The position numbers and the translations under genes are program-made. Below the pieces are notes generated by a model. The model did no database searches and was not told the origin of the DNA. It saw only the letters and a program-made list of their open reading frames with translations. This document shows positions 1 to 7,754 of a stretch of DNA of 64,000 nucleotides, in pieces; within the stretch, counting starts at the first letter, position 1; every line of letters begins with the position of its first letter. Origin of the DNA: Cyanophora paradoxa (lineage: Eukaryota > Glaucocystophyceae > Cyanophorales > Cyanophoraceae); the NCBI GenBank assembly GCA_004431415.1, contig QPMI01000127.1, forward strand, positions 242,415 through 306,414. Reading direction: 5' to 3'.

Positions 1-1338
1 CGCGGTGGCCCTCGCTGTCTGCGCCGAGCCGCTCGACGCCCTCGCCGTTCCATTCGTCCGCGCCCTGCTCGCCGGGGGCGGGCGCCTCCTCGGCCTCGTC
101 GCCCGCCGCCCTCGTCGCCCGCCGCGAGGGCCTCCCAGAGGCCCCTGAGGCCCCCCGCGCCCGCGCTTCCGCCCCGCGGCCTGCTGCTGCTGCTGCTGCT
201 GCGGCTGCGGCGGCGGCTGTTGCGGTTGCGGCTGCGGTTGCGGCTGCTGCGGCGCGCGGGGCCCCGCGGCGGCGCGCCTCTGCCTCTCCTCGGCGATTGC
301 GGCCCGCTGGCGCTCCTCCTCCTCGCGTGCCCGCTGCGCCGCCGACGCCTGCTTGCGATCCCAGGCCTCCTCGGGGGGGAGCCAGTCGGGGCGGAACCAC
401 GCGGGCCTCGTGAGCGGCGTGGGGGGCTCCGCCAGATCCGTCCGGATGCTCCCCTCGCGCAGCATCACCTCGGGCTCGAGGATGCGCCCCAGCTCCTCGG
501 GCCAGAGGCGTCCGTCGGAGCGCACGACCGCGTGGGGGCGGTACGCGCGCCCCTCGTCGATCTTACCCCTGCCGCCGCACTTGGTGCACCCCTCGCGGCG
601 CCCCGTGCGGTCCTTGCACTCCTTGCACTTGGACATCTTGCTCATGAGGAGCATGCGCAGCCCGGAGCCGCGGAAGACGGACTCGTCGACGATCTCCCGC
701 CACGCGGCGCGTCCCGCGCTCTGCTCCGGGAAGCGCTCCACGAGGCGCTGGACCACGCCGAGGCGGATCTCGTTCGCCATCGCCATGTCGAAGGCGAGGC
801 GGGGCCACAGGAGGTGGACGCCGGTCTTGATCCCTTCCGCGACCGGCTTGGACTGCGTCAGGCAGACCCAGACCGCGAGCTCCTCCGGTCCCATCGACGG
901 GAAGAAGTCGGCGAACACCCCCTGGACGGCGCGGACGATGTCGATGACGCGGTCCTCGGGGACGCGCTCCGCGTCGACGATGTCGAGGTCCATGAAGGCG
1001 CGGCAGACCTTCGTCTTCGTCTCCACGATGTACGCGCGCCCGCCGCCGTACATGTGCGCGATCACCTTGCCGTAGAACGCGTTCACCTTGGCCGGCTGCA
1101 GGATCTCGAGCGAGCCGCCGTCCAGCATGAGGTGCGTCACGGTGCGCCCCCGCTCGCCGGCCCGGATCCAGAGCTTCTCGGACAGGAGCCACGATCGCAG
1201 CTCCGACGGCGGACCGGAGTCCGGTCGGGGTTGCGCGAACTCGGTCATGCGTCGGGTGCGCGACGCGCCCGGCGCGGCGGCGCCACCCTGCGCGGCCGGT
1301 GCGGTCGTCGCCCTCGCCTTCGCCCCCGCCACGCTCAT
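1..1338 (-). CDS. D5-type primase(-helicase), N-terminal part, runs off left edge
   Basis: The reading frame is open from an ATG at 1338 (a second in-frame ATG at 1248 is equally plausible) to the window edge. Counting from 1248, the archaeo-eukaryotic primase signatures appear in order: FMDLDI (residues 85-90, metal-binding Asp pair), GVHLLWP (143-149, the catalytic His motif), and DESVFRGSGLRML (188-200). A zinc ribbon follows with two CxxC pairs (CKEC at 208-211, CTKC at 221-224). This order is that of viral D5-like primases; the SF3 helicase half would lie left of the window. The product would prime viral DNA replication. Past about residue 330 the chain becomes charged and then Gln/Pro-rich. 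Below about position 250 another frame reads a more natural acidic linker, so an indel in the CAG-type repeat is possible. Confidence 0.85.
   Translation of the reverse strand, partial: MSVAGAKARATTAPAAQGGAAAPGASRTRRMTEFAQPRPDSGPPSELRSWLLSEKLWIRAGERGRTVTHLMLDGGSLEILQPAKVNAFYGKVIAHMYGGGRAYIVETKTKVCRAFMDLDIVDAERVPEDRVIDIVRAVQGVFADFFPSMGPEELAVWVCLTQSKPVAEGIKTGVHLLWPRLAFDMAMANEIRLGVVQRLVERFPEQSAGRAAWREIVDESVFRGSGLRMLLMSKMSKCKECKDRTGRREGCTKCGGRGKIDEGRAYRPHAVVRSDGRLWPEELGRILEPEVMLREGSIRTDLAEPPTPLTRPAWFRPDWLPPEEAWDRKQASAAQRAREEEERQRAAIAEERQRRAAAGPRAPQQPQPQPQPQQPPPQPQQQQQQQAAGRKRGRGGPQGPLGGPRGGRRGRRATRPRRRPPPASRARTNGTARASSGSAQTARATA
181..255. repeat. CTG/CGG-type trinucleotide tract coding for Gln/Pro
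   Basis: An imperfect run of CTG, CGG and TTG triplets, read on the minus strand as a Gln/Pro-rich linker of the primase. It includes a run of seven CTG triplets. Such a tract is prone to slippage and coincides with the place where the most protein-like frame appears to change. Confidence 0.7.
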
Positions 1339-1459
1339 GGCGCTTTCCAGTTGTCTAAGGGGCGGGGGATTGTGTGGCGCGCCCTGGGCGCGCCCTCAAT
1401 CACCCCCGCCCCCTGGGCTTGGGGTGGTTCACCCCCACTGCGCTCGGGTGCGCGACCCT

Positions 1460-2626
1460 CTACCGGCGCGAGCGACCCGACCGCGTGCGGCGGCTGCGGC
1501 GGCTGCGGCTGCGGCTGCGGCTGCGGCTGCTCCGGCGCTGCGTGGGCATGCTCTGCGGCGCGCGCGACAGGTACGGCGTGCCGAAGGACGAGTACGAGTC
1601 CATCGTCGACGGGTAGATCGCGCCGGCCGACGGCGCAGGCGTCTGGTCGATGAGGCTCGACGCGTACTGGTAAGGCTGGAGGTTCATGTTGTCGAAGGGC
1701 GAGAGTCCCCCCGCGACGAGGTCGTTGCCGTTGCCCATCATGTATTGGTTGAGGAAGCCGGTGGCCTCCGGGTTGTAGTCGAACCCCTTGAGGCCACCAC
1801 GGCCACCTTTGCCTGGGCCCCAGAGGTCCATCGCCGTCCCCGATGTAGGGCAGAACACCTTCTCGGCGCGCCCGGATGACAGGGGTACGGGTTGGTTATT
1901 GATGTCGAGGTACAGGGGGGGTCGCTGGTCCTCTCCGCAAGGACCGAAGATCCTGCCGTCCTCCTCGGCGCGAGCCAAACTCAAGACATGGCCCTGCTCG
2001 ACGAGTTCATCGATGACGCCCGTGAACGCGTCCGGGAGGCCCTTGGCGCGATCGATGAGCTTCTTGTGCTCCCTGAGTGCCTGGATCTGAGCGGCAATGT
2101 ACATTCCCTGGGGCCCCGGGATGGCCTGGAACTTCTCGAGCATCTTGATCTGGCGATCCACCTCCTTGATCTGGACGGCAGCGAGGGCGCTGATCTGGGC
2201 CTTGCGCGAGATAGTCAGCTTGTCCACCATGTCCTTCTGGATCTGCATGGTGTACAGCGACTGGAGCGCCGCCAGCTCGGCCCCGCTGAGGGTCTTGTGG
2301 ACCAGCGGCTCCTGCAGGATATCTTTGAGTCTGTCGGAGTCGAGATCCTCCAGCGAGGGCGACGTGATCATGGGGGGGTGCATGGCGTCCGGGGCGCCAG
2401 TAGAGCCGTCTAGGCGCATGTTCTTCAGCTTGTAGGCCGCCATGGACAGCAGGATCTTGATCTGCGGTCGGGCCTGGTTCCGTATGCCGGACAGGTACGC
2501 GTGCCACGACCCGTCGGCTACACCGGCCGCTGCGGCCGGTACGGGACCATAGCCACCGGGGCCGTACACGCGGGCCATTGCGGCGTGGCGAACGTCGGGG
2601 GCGCCGTAGTTCATGCCGGCGTCCAT
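1460..2626 (-). CDS. Probable virion-associated protein with Arg/Ser tail
   Basis: This is a 388-residue protein I do not recognise. The first 50 residues are Gly/Ala/Pro-rich; residues about 60-210 are helical with many heptad-like Leu/Ile positions (coiled-coil-like). The C-terminal third is Tyr/Asn/Pro-rich. Near residues 308-318 it carries GGLSPFDNMNL, closely matching GGISPYDSMSL in the small protein encoded at 3324-3626. The last 22 residues are nearly all Arg and Ser. A structural or DNA-associated virion role is inferred only from composition and the tail shared with other proteins here. The ATG at 2626 is about 95 nt from the divergent F-box gene. Confidence 0.75.
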   Translation of the reverse strand: MDAGMNYGAPDVRHAAMARVYGPGGYGPVPAAAAGVADGSWHAYLSGIRNQARPQIKILLSMAAYKLKNMRLDGSTGAPDAMHPPMITSPSLEDLDSDRLKDILQEPLVHKTLSGAELAALQSLYTMQIQKDMVDKLTISRKAQISALAAVQIKEVDRQIKMLEKFQAIPGPQGMYIAAQIQALREHKKLIDRAKGLPDAFTGVIDELVEQGHVLSLARAEEDGRIFGPCGEDQRPPLYLDINNQPVPLSSGRAEKVFCPTSGTAMDLWGPGKGGRGGLKGFDYNPEATGFLNQYMMGNGNDLVAGGLSPFDNMNLQPYQYASSLIDQTPAPSAGAIYPSTMDSYSSFGTPYLSRAPQSMPTQRRSSRSRSRSRSRRSRRTRSGRSRR

Positions 2627-2721
2627 CGGGTCGAGTGCTTACTCTTAGCCGCAGAAAGTTTCGCGCGGCCCGCCCCGTTCGGGCCGCCCCCACTTTTCTT
2701 GGCGCGCCCTCCCGAGGGGCC

Positions 2722-3327
2722 ATGGCGGCGCCCGAGCTCCTCGACCTCCCCGACGAGATCCTCGTCCTCGTCGCGGCGCGGCTCGACCTCGCCGCCCTCG
2801 CGGCCCTCGCCCGGACCTGCCGCCGCCTCGGCGCGATCGCAGCGCTCAACGACGTCTGGGTGCCGCACTACCGGGGCCTCACGCACCCCGAGGGGCGCAT
2901 CGGCCCGGGCAGCGTCCACGAGGGGCCCGTGACGTACCGCCGGTGCGCGCGCGCCCACATCCCGTACCCCGGCCTCGAGCACCTGGACGACCCGGTGCCC
3001 AACCCCGGCAACGCCGTCTGCCGCAACCGCGCGCACTACCGCGACCTCGAGCAGCCCGAGCTCCGCGCCCGCTTCCGCGACTTCCGCTTCCAGGTTGGAA
3101 AGCGCCGCCGCCGGGAGCTCCTGGAGCGCCCCGAGAACAAGTTCACCCCCGCCGACCAGCGCGGCGAGTGGCGCGCCGTCATGACCATCGCGCGCCAGCT
3201 GCGGTTCCTCGACGGCCTCGAGGAGAAGCGCGCGCGCGTCCGCCGCATCGAGGCGGCCTTCGCGCCCATCCGCGAGCGCGAGGAGCGCTCGCGCCGCCGC
3301 CGGTCCCGCAAGGACGGCGACGACTAG
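2722..3327 (+). CDS. F-box protein
   Basis: The 201-residue product begins with a short F-box: LLDLPDEILVLVAARLDLAALAALARTCRRL (residues 5-35 region) has the usual LPxEIL start, Leu spacing and C-terminal Cys-Arg. F-box proteins dock substrates to SKP1-cullin ubiquitin ligases, so a viral copy would redirect host protein degradation. The rest has a His/Tyr/Asn region (residues 50-115) that may bind the target, and a basic, charged C-terminus ending in a weak Arg/Ser stretch. The start was chosen because the F-box begins immediately after it and a CACTTTTC element lies about 25-30 nt upstream. The stop overlaps the convergent gene's stop in the shared CTAG at 3324-3327. Confidence 0.8.
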   Translation: MAAPELLDLPDEILVLVAARLDLAALAALARTCRRLGAIAALNDVWVPHYRGLTHPEGRIGPGSVHEGPVTYRRCARAHIPYPGLEHLDDPVPNPGNAVCRNRAHYRDLEQPELRARFRDFRFQVGKRRRRELLERPENKFTPADQRGEWRAVMTIARQLRFLDGLEEKRARVRRIEAAFAPIREREERSRRRRSRKDGDD

Positions 3328-3626
3328 CGCCGCCCCCCTCGGCGGCGGCGGCGGGCCGACCGCGACCGCGACCGCGACCGCCTTCGCCGGCGGAACCGGG
3401 GCGCGCCGGCGAACCCGGGCGGCATGAGCGACATGGAGTCGTAGGGCGATATGCCGCCCTGAATGAGACTCGGACCGCCCATCGGAGGGGGGCCGAAGGG
3501 CGGCATCATGCCCATCGGAGGGGGGCCAGAGGGCGGCATCATGCCCCCGCCGCCCATCGGGGAGAAACCGGGCGGCATCATGCTCATGCCGCCCATCGGA
3601 GAGAAGCCGCCAGGTGTGATGTCCAT
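3324..3626 (-). CDS. Small Met/Gly/Pro-repeat protein with Arg/Ser tail
   Basis: This 100-residue protein is built of short repeats of the type PPxGFSPMGG and PPxGPPPMGMM (residues 5-55), then GGISPYDSMSL, then an Arg/Ser tail from about residue 76 to the end. The central motif and the tail are shared with the 388-residue protein at 1460-2626, which suggests a common partner or a common destination in the particle. No enzymatic motif is visible. It starts divergently from the SET gene (44 nt apart) with an A/T-rich GTATAATAC box between them. Confidence 0.7.
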   Translation of the reverse strand: MDITPGGFSPMGGMSMMPPGFSPMGGGGMMPPSGPPPMGMMPPFGPPPMGGPSLIQGGISPYDSMSLMPPGFAGAPRFRRRRRSRSRSRSARRRRRGGRR

Positions 3627-3670
3627 CGCGGTTGCGAGGCGTATTATACAATCCTGCCTAGATTAAAACG
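3627..3670. promoter_or_regulatory. Bidirectional A/T-rich promoter region
   Basis: The 44 bases between two divergent start codons contain GTATTATACAAT and ATTAAAA in otherwise GC-rich DNA. A similar A/T-rich box lies between the divergent starts at 8574 and 8608. The role is inferred from position. Confidence 0.4.
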
Positions 3671-4468
3671 ATGCAGCACCCCTACGCCTCCTCCATGGGC
3701 GTCACCGTCCGCCCCCGCATGCGCGGCCCGCCCGCCCCCGTCGCCCTCTACGACGACCGCGGCCGCTGCCGCGTCTACCGCCCCCACATGGGGCAGTGCC
3801 AGGCGGGCGTGCACGAGGGCTCGTACGAGGACGAGCAGTGCCGCACCCTCGCGTGCCTCACCTGGCCCATGTGCGAGCGCCACATGCGCGAGATCTGCCG
3901 CCTCGAGGTCCGGACCTCCACCATCCCCGGGGCCGGCATGGGCCTCTTCGCCGTCGGCGACCCCTCCGAGGTCGTCTTCGGGCCCGGTCGCCCGGGGCGC
4001 CACCCGCGGACCGGCGAGCCGCTCCCCGGCGAGCCGGGGCTCGTGTGCTTCATGGAGGGCGAGCTGCTCACGCAGGCCCAGTTCGACCGGCGCTACCCCA
4101 TGACGGCCACCGCGCCGTACGCCCTCGAGGTGCCCCCCTCCTCCATCCTCGACCAGATCTACCTCCGCGGCGTCGGCGGGTACGCCAACGACTGCGGCGT
4201 CTCCTTCGGCGACGGCCGCGTCGCCTTCAGGCGGGGCTACCCCACCCCCGAGGGCGCGCGCACCTGCTCCAAGCTCGGGCACAACGCCTACTTCGACTGC
4301 TCCAACGAGTCGCCGCGCCTCCTCGCGATCCGCGACATCCGCGGCGGCGACGAGGTGTTCGTCGCCTACGGCCGCGAGTACTGGAAGGGGCGCGAGGAGG
4401 CCGAACGGAGCAGCCGCGCCGCCAAACCCCCGAGGCGCGGAAGGCTGCCGGTGGAGGTGTACGAGTAG
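3671..4468 (+). CDS. SET-domain lysine methyltransferase
   Basis: A 265-residue SET protein. After a Cys/His-rich N-terminal region (C33, C43, C57, C62, C68, H71, C76; likely zinc-binding) come the SET motifs: GAGMGLFA (87-94) for the start of the fold, GGYANDC (169-175) for the AdoMet-binding Asn region, and the end motif AIRDIRGGDEVFVAYGREYW (219-238), which contains the catalytic-site Tyr. SET enzymes transfer methyl groups to protein lysines, typically histone tails; chloroviruses encode a small SET enzyme that methylates host H3. Here the nearby protein at 7005 starts with an H3-like tail, a possible substrate. Its stop lies 4 bases from the stop of the convergent gene. Confidence 0.88.
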   Translation: MQHPYASSMGVTVRPRMRGPPAPVALYDDRGRCRVYRPHMGQCQAGVHEGSYEDEQCRTLACLTWPMCERHMREICRLEVRTSTIPGAGMGLFAVGDPSEVVFGPGRPGRHPRTGEPLPGEPGLVCFMEGELLTQAQFDRRYPMTATAPYALEVPPSSILDQIYLRGVGGYANDCGVSFGDGRVAFRRGYPTPEGARTCSKLGHNAYFDCSNESPRLLAIRDIRGGDEVFVAYGREYWKGREEAERSSRAAKPPRRGRLPVEVYE

Positions 4469-4472
4469 GCGC

Positions 4473-6380
4473 TTAGCGGCGGCGCCGCGACCGTGTCTTC
4501 CGTAGCGGTTTGCGCCGGGATCGCCGGGTCCGCGTGCGCCTGGCCGGGGCCCAGTACAGCCCCGCGGCCGCGCCGTGTCGCGCTCGGTGGCGAGCTGCTT
4601 GGTAAGGCCCGAGGGCGTTGCGAGTACCGCCGATGTCGCCCCTATCATCGGCCTCGCCCGCGGGGCCCGACCAGTCGAGCATGCGGCGCAGGTTGGGCCT
4701 CGAGCTCTCCTCCAGCTGTCGCATTTGCTCTCGCCGCGAGCGTGCCTGTTCGCTCATGTTTATTGCCATGAAGCGGTCCCCTGTTTGGAAGAGGATCCCC
4801 CGAGTCAGGGTCGCGTATATGGCCGGGGTTACCGTCGACAGTGCCAGTTTCTCGCCGAGGGCCGACGGAAGGGATCCTTTTTGTATGAACTTGGTGAGAA
4901 TCCTAAACAGGCCCGGGCACTTGCTTGCGATTTCAGAGTCGGCTTTTGTTGCAACGTGATACGCCACCTGTGGGGCCCTCCTTGCTATAAGATCAATCAT
5001 CCCCAGCCCGACGACAAGCAGCCGCGTCAGCACCACCAGGCCTCGGGGGTGTTGGCCGCTCCTGCTGCCCGCCATCATGCCGGCCAAAATTCGAGCGTAG
5101 TCGTTGTCCGGGGAAGACAGAACTTCGAAGAGGAAATACATCGCCCAGATGGCGCACCGACCGGCATTGTCTATAACCGCTCTGTCGGCCTGGCGGTCCC
5201 GCTCGGCAAAAACCTCAGTAGGGGGGGCACTCACGGCGTTCGGTGGAGGCAGATTGCGATAGGCGGTGGCCGAAGGGAGGCCCAGATCACCGCTGGATGC
5301 CAGGTCTTGGGGCGGCGGGCCGAAGGCATCAGAGTCGGTGTTGGAAAGGAGTTTGTACGAGCCTGCGAGCCAGGCTTTCACGGCGACCAGCACTCCCGTC
5401 CCCCCAGAACGCCCATTCGGATCAAACAGAAACGCCTCACGCTTGGAGTTGTCGAGAACTAAAACACAGAGATGCCCTCCAATTGCTCGACGGTAGGCCC
5501 CCTTTTCCGCTAGACGGCGGCGGGTGCGCCGGAGCCCTTTTTCCGCTTTCTTGATGTTACCCGCCACGTTGTGCTCGGATGTTGCTGGGTCCACCTGCTG
5601 CCAAAAGTCGAGTTGGTCCTTCCAAAAATCGTACGATTGTTTGTCGCGATACTGAGCTTTGAACGCATGCGGCTCCTCGGCTGTCGACACGGCCTCGGCC
5701 AAGTTCGCGAGGAAGCCGACAGCAAGTGTGATACATACCACGGTGGATTTCGGAAGGTCGTTGACGTGCCACTGCTCTCGGGTGCCAAACCCCCTGTGCA
5801 TGACTGGTGGCCCGGTCAGCACTGGCCCGTCGTAATCGTAGGTGATGTTTAGAAAGGCGAGGATCGAAGTCGTGGTGCGACCTCGATCCCGTGCGACTGG
5901 TGCAGCGGTCAAATCGCTCCAAGTGAGAAAAGGTGTTTTCTTCACCGTCTCGAACCCCTCAATAAAGTGCGTCATGAACGCGTCGATGCCCGCCACGCAC
6001 GTGTCCTGGGACTCCCATAGAGCCTCTGCGATGGCCTGTGTGAGGTCGGTATGAAGGCTGGGCGGAAGCCAGGCGGGGATCCCCGCGTCTTCGTGCGCCA
6101 GGCTACTGGGCCAATCCCTCCTGAGGAAGTTCGCGTCGAACTCGGATCGCCCAGAGGAGTCGAAGATTCGTGGGACGTTGAGTCCCGACTGGAAGCCGTG
6201 TACAATGGGGAGAAGCCTGGGATCGTGCGTGAAAACGCCGAGCGAAGTACGTCGGGGGTCGTACCGGTCGTCCGAGCGTGGGAACGGGTCGTCCTCCCCC
6301 CCCTCCCAGTCCGGGACCGACACGAGCAATTGCTTATCGCCCTCCGCGTCATCGTCATAGATGCTCTTGGCTATGTCCAT
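4473..6380 (-). CDS. Candidate Ulp1/adenain-like cysteine protease with Arg-rich tail
   Basis: From the ATG at 6380 this is 635 residues (an open frame continues upstream to 6593, but that would overlap the divergent gene at 6436). The central region holds GGHLCVLVLDNSKREAFLFD (301-320) followed about 90 residues later by DNAGRCAIWAMYFL (404-417). This gives His303, Asp320 and Cys409 in the His-Asp-Cys order of Ulp1/adenovirus-type proteases. A related arrangement occurs in the gene at 28418-29787, so the two are probably paralogs. The last 22 residues are an Arg/Lys/Ser tail. Third codon positions are much less GC-biased than in the flanking genes. The protease call is inference from motif order; a capsid-maturation or deSUMOylase-like role would fit. 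Confidence 0.55.
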   Translation of the reverse strand: MDIAKSIYDDDAEGDKQLLVSVPDWEGGEDDPFPRSDDRYDPRRTSLGVFTHDPRLLPIVHGFQSGLNVPRIFDSSGRSEFDANFLRRDWPSSLAHEDAGIPAWLPPSLHTDLTQAIAEALWESQDTCVAGIDAFMTHFIEGFETVKKTPFLTWSDLTAAPVARDRGRTTTSILAFLNITYDYDGPVLTGPPVMHRGFGTREQWHVNDLPKSTVVCITLAVGFLANLAEAVSTAEEPHAFKAQYRDKQSYDFWKDQLDFWQQVDPATSEHNVAGNIKKAEKGLRRTRRRLAEKGAYRRAIGGHLCVLVLDNSKREAFLFDPNGRSGGTGVLVAVKAWLAGSYKLLSNTDSDAFGPPPQDLASSGDLGLPSATAYRNLPPPNAVSAPPTEVFAERDRQADRAVIDNAGRCAIWAMYFLFEVLSSPDNDYARILAGMMAGSRSGQHPRGLVVLTRLLVVGLGMIDLIARRAPQVAYHVATKADSEIASKCPGLFRILTKFIQKGSLPSALGEKLALSTVTPAIYATLTRGILFQTGDRFMAINMSEQARSRREQMRQLEESSRPNLRRMLDWSGPAGEADDRGDIGGTRNALGPYQAARHRARHGAAAGLYWAPARRTRTRRSRRKPLRKTRSRRRR

Positions 6381-6435
6381 GGTTTCGATCAATACGACCG
6401 ATTTTTTCTCCCTCGCCTTTGCAGAGGCCAGAGGC
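6381..6435 (+). promoter_or_regulatory. T-run promoter element upstream of 6436
   Basis: GATTTTTTCTCCC lies about 30 nt before the ATG at 6436. Similar T-runs preceded by C or A sit at matching distance before many other starts in the viral part. Promoter function is inferred. Confidence 0.35.
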
Positions 6436-6951
6436 ATGGCGACCAAGCGTGTGCAGACCTCGACGCTCGCGGCGAAGACGGTGGCGACGGACCGCGTGGC
6501 GGCCGTCCGCGGCACCTTCGACGCCGGCGTCGCGACGGGCTCGCTCCTCCTGACGGGCGACCGGGGTTCCATCTCCTGCCGCTTCAGCCCCATGATGGTG
6601 GCCCTCCTGGGGACCGAGCCTCACCTGGAGTGCGCGCCCCTCCGCGTGACGAGGCAGGTCGTCACCCCCCATGCGTCCTTCGCCGGCCTCCTGCACCCCG
6701 ACCATGCCGCCGTCGAGGACGGGCAGCTGCGGCTCCTGGGGCGCGGCGTGTACAAGCTGACCGTCTACGGCCTCGCCGGCCCCGAGGACCCCCTTGCGCC
6801 CGCCCCCCCCGCGGTGTTCTTCGTCTCCGGTCCCGCCGCCCCCGTCGAGATCGCCGCCCCCCCCGCGGGCGCCCCCGGCCGCGCCCCCCGCCTCGTAATC
6901 GAGGTCCACTACCTCTACGGCGCCGACGGGGAGCCCGAGGACCGCGCGTGA
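6436..6951 (+). CDS. Small fibre-like protein (GDGS-fibre family)
   Basis: A 171-residue protein. The N-terminus (LAAKTVATDRVAAVRGTF) resembles the spacer segments of the long fibre protein at 14637-19193. The C-terminal part (residues about 95-165) matches that of the fibre-like gene at 8608-9253: a GxYxxxVYxxxG segment followed by APPxVxFV. These shared blocks suggest a small fibre or fibre-cap domain on the particle. The ATG at 6436 was chosen over an open extension to 6361, because that extension would run into the opposite-strand gene and the T-run element lies between. Confidence 0.6.
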   Translation: MATKRVQTSTLAAKTVATDRVAAVRGTFDAGVATGSLLLTGDRGSISCRFSPMMVALLGTEPHLECAPLRVTRQVVTPHASFAGLLHPDHAAVEDGQLRLLGRGVYKLTVYGLAGPEDPLAPAPPAVFFVSGPAAPVEIAAPPAGAPGRAPRLVIEVHYLYGADGEPEDRA

Positions 6952-7004
6952 CCCTTTCCGCCCCACCCGAAAATCTTTGCGCGTCCTATCAGTAGTAGTG
7001 TTGA

Positions 7005-7754
7005 ATGGCACGCACGAAGACGACGGCCCGCAGGCCCGCTGCACCCGCTCCGACGTCGCCCGCCCGGAAGTCGCCCGCTCCGAAGTCGCCCGGTCGGAAG
7101 TCGCGGTCGCGGTCCAAGTCGAGGGACGAGGACGCCTTCGTGGACGTCGTGGACAACCCCGACAACGCCCACGAGTGGATCGAGGCCCAGGACCTGAAGC
7201 GGCGCCCAAGGCCGCGCACGCGGAAGCTCACGAGGCAGTGGACAACCGACGACGCCCGCGGCGCGCGGGCCTGGGCCGCCCTCGAGAGCCGCGCGTCGAA
7301 GAGGCCCCGGTCGGTCAGGAGCTACCGGAAGAACGTCGTTACCCGCGGCGACGTAAATTGGTACCGCACGATCCGAAATGACATGAAAGCAAGTGGGGCC
7401 CGTCGAGGCGATCGGATGTTCAAATGGTTCGAGCGTGAACGGCTAAACAAACAAATGGACCGCGAGGCGAGAGATATGAAGAGGTACAGGGACGAACTGT
7501 CCATCAGGTCACCGTCGCCGCAGCGACGGCGCCTCTCGCCGACCAGAGTCAGGGCTGGCGAGCCTGGCGGCCCCCGCGCGCGCCGCAGCGTGCGCCGCGG
7601 GAGCGCGGCCGACCTCGCAGGCCGCCTGGCGTGGAGGATCCAGCGGGAGCAGGCGCGGTCCAAGACGAGGCGCAAGCCCTTCGTGTTCCGCTCCCGCTCC
7701 CGCTCGCGCTCCCGCTCGCGTTCCGGGTCCGGGAGGCGGCGCGCGCGGTCCTAG
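7005..7754 (+). CDS. Basic protein with histone H3-like N-terminal tail and Arg/Ser tail
   Basis: This 249-residue basic protein begins MARTKTTARRPA. After Met removal, ARTKTTAR differs from the histone H3 start ARTKQTAR by one residue; the Lys4 and Arg8 equivalents are kept, while the Lys9 equivalent is Arg. Residues 13-40 carry three SPxRK/SPxK-type motifs like those of histone H1 and protamines. The middle (about 45-160) is a charged helical region with no recognised fold; no histone fold is visible. The last 20 residues are Arg/Ser repeats. A chromatin-mimicking or DNA-packing protein is the obvious inference. The ATG lies 53 nt after the previous gene, and its stop overlaps the next gene's stop in CTAG (7751-7754). 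Confidence 0.75.
   Translation: MARTKTTARRPAAPAPTSPARKSPAPKSPGRKSRSRSKSRDEDAFVDVVDNPDNAHEWIEAQDLKRRPRPRTRKLTRQWTTDDARGARAWAALESRASKRPRSVRSYRKNVVTRGDVNWYRTIRNDMKASGARRGDRMFKWFERERLNKQMDREARDMKRYRDELSIRSPSPQRRRLSPTRVRAGEPGGPRARRSVRRGSAADLAGRLAWRIQREQARSKTRRKPFVFRSRSRSRSRSRSGSGRRRARS

Noticed and set aside
220..1653. Long plus-strand open frame opposite the primase
   Set aside because: It is Arg/Leu/Ala/Gly-rich with no motif and mirrors the minus-strand primase, which has clear catalytic motifs.
6435..6593. Longer N-terminus (from 6593) for the protease-like gene at 4473
   Set aside because: It would overlap the start of the fibre-like gene at 6436, and the extra residues are Ser/Thr/Arg-rich antisense-like sequence.
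7005..7754. A true viral histone
   Set aside because: Only the tail resembles H3; no histone-fold helices are recognisable in the rest.
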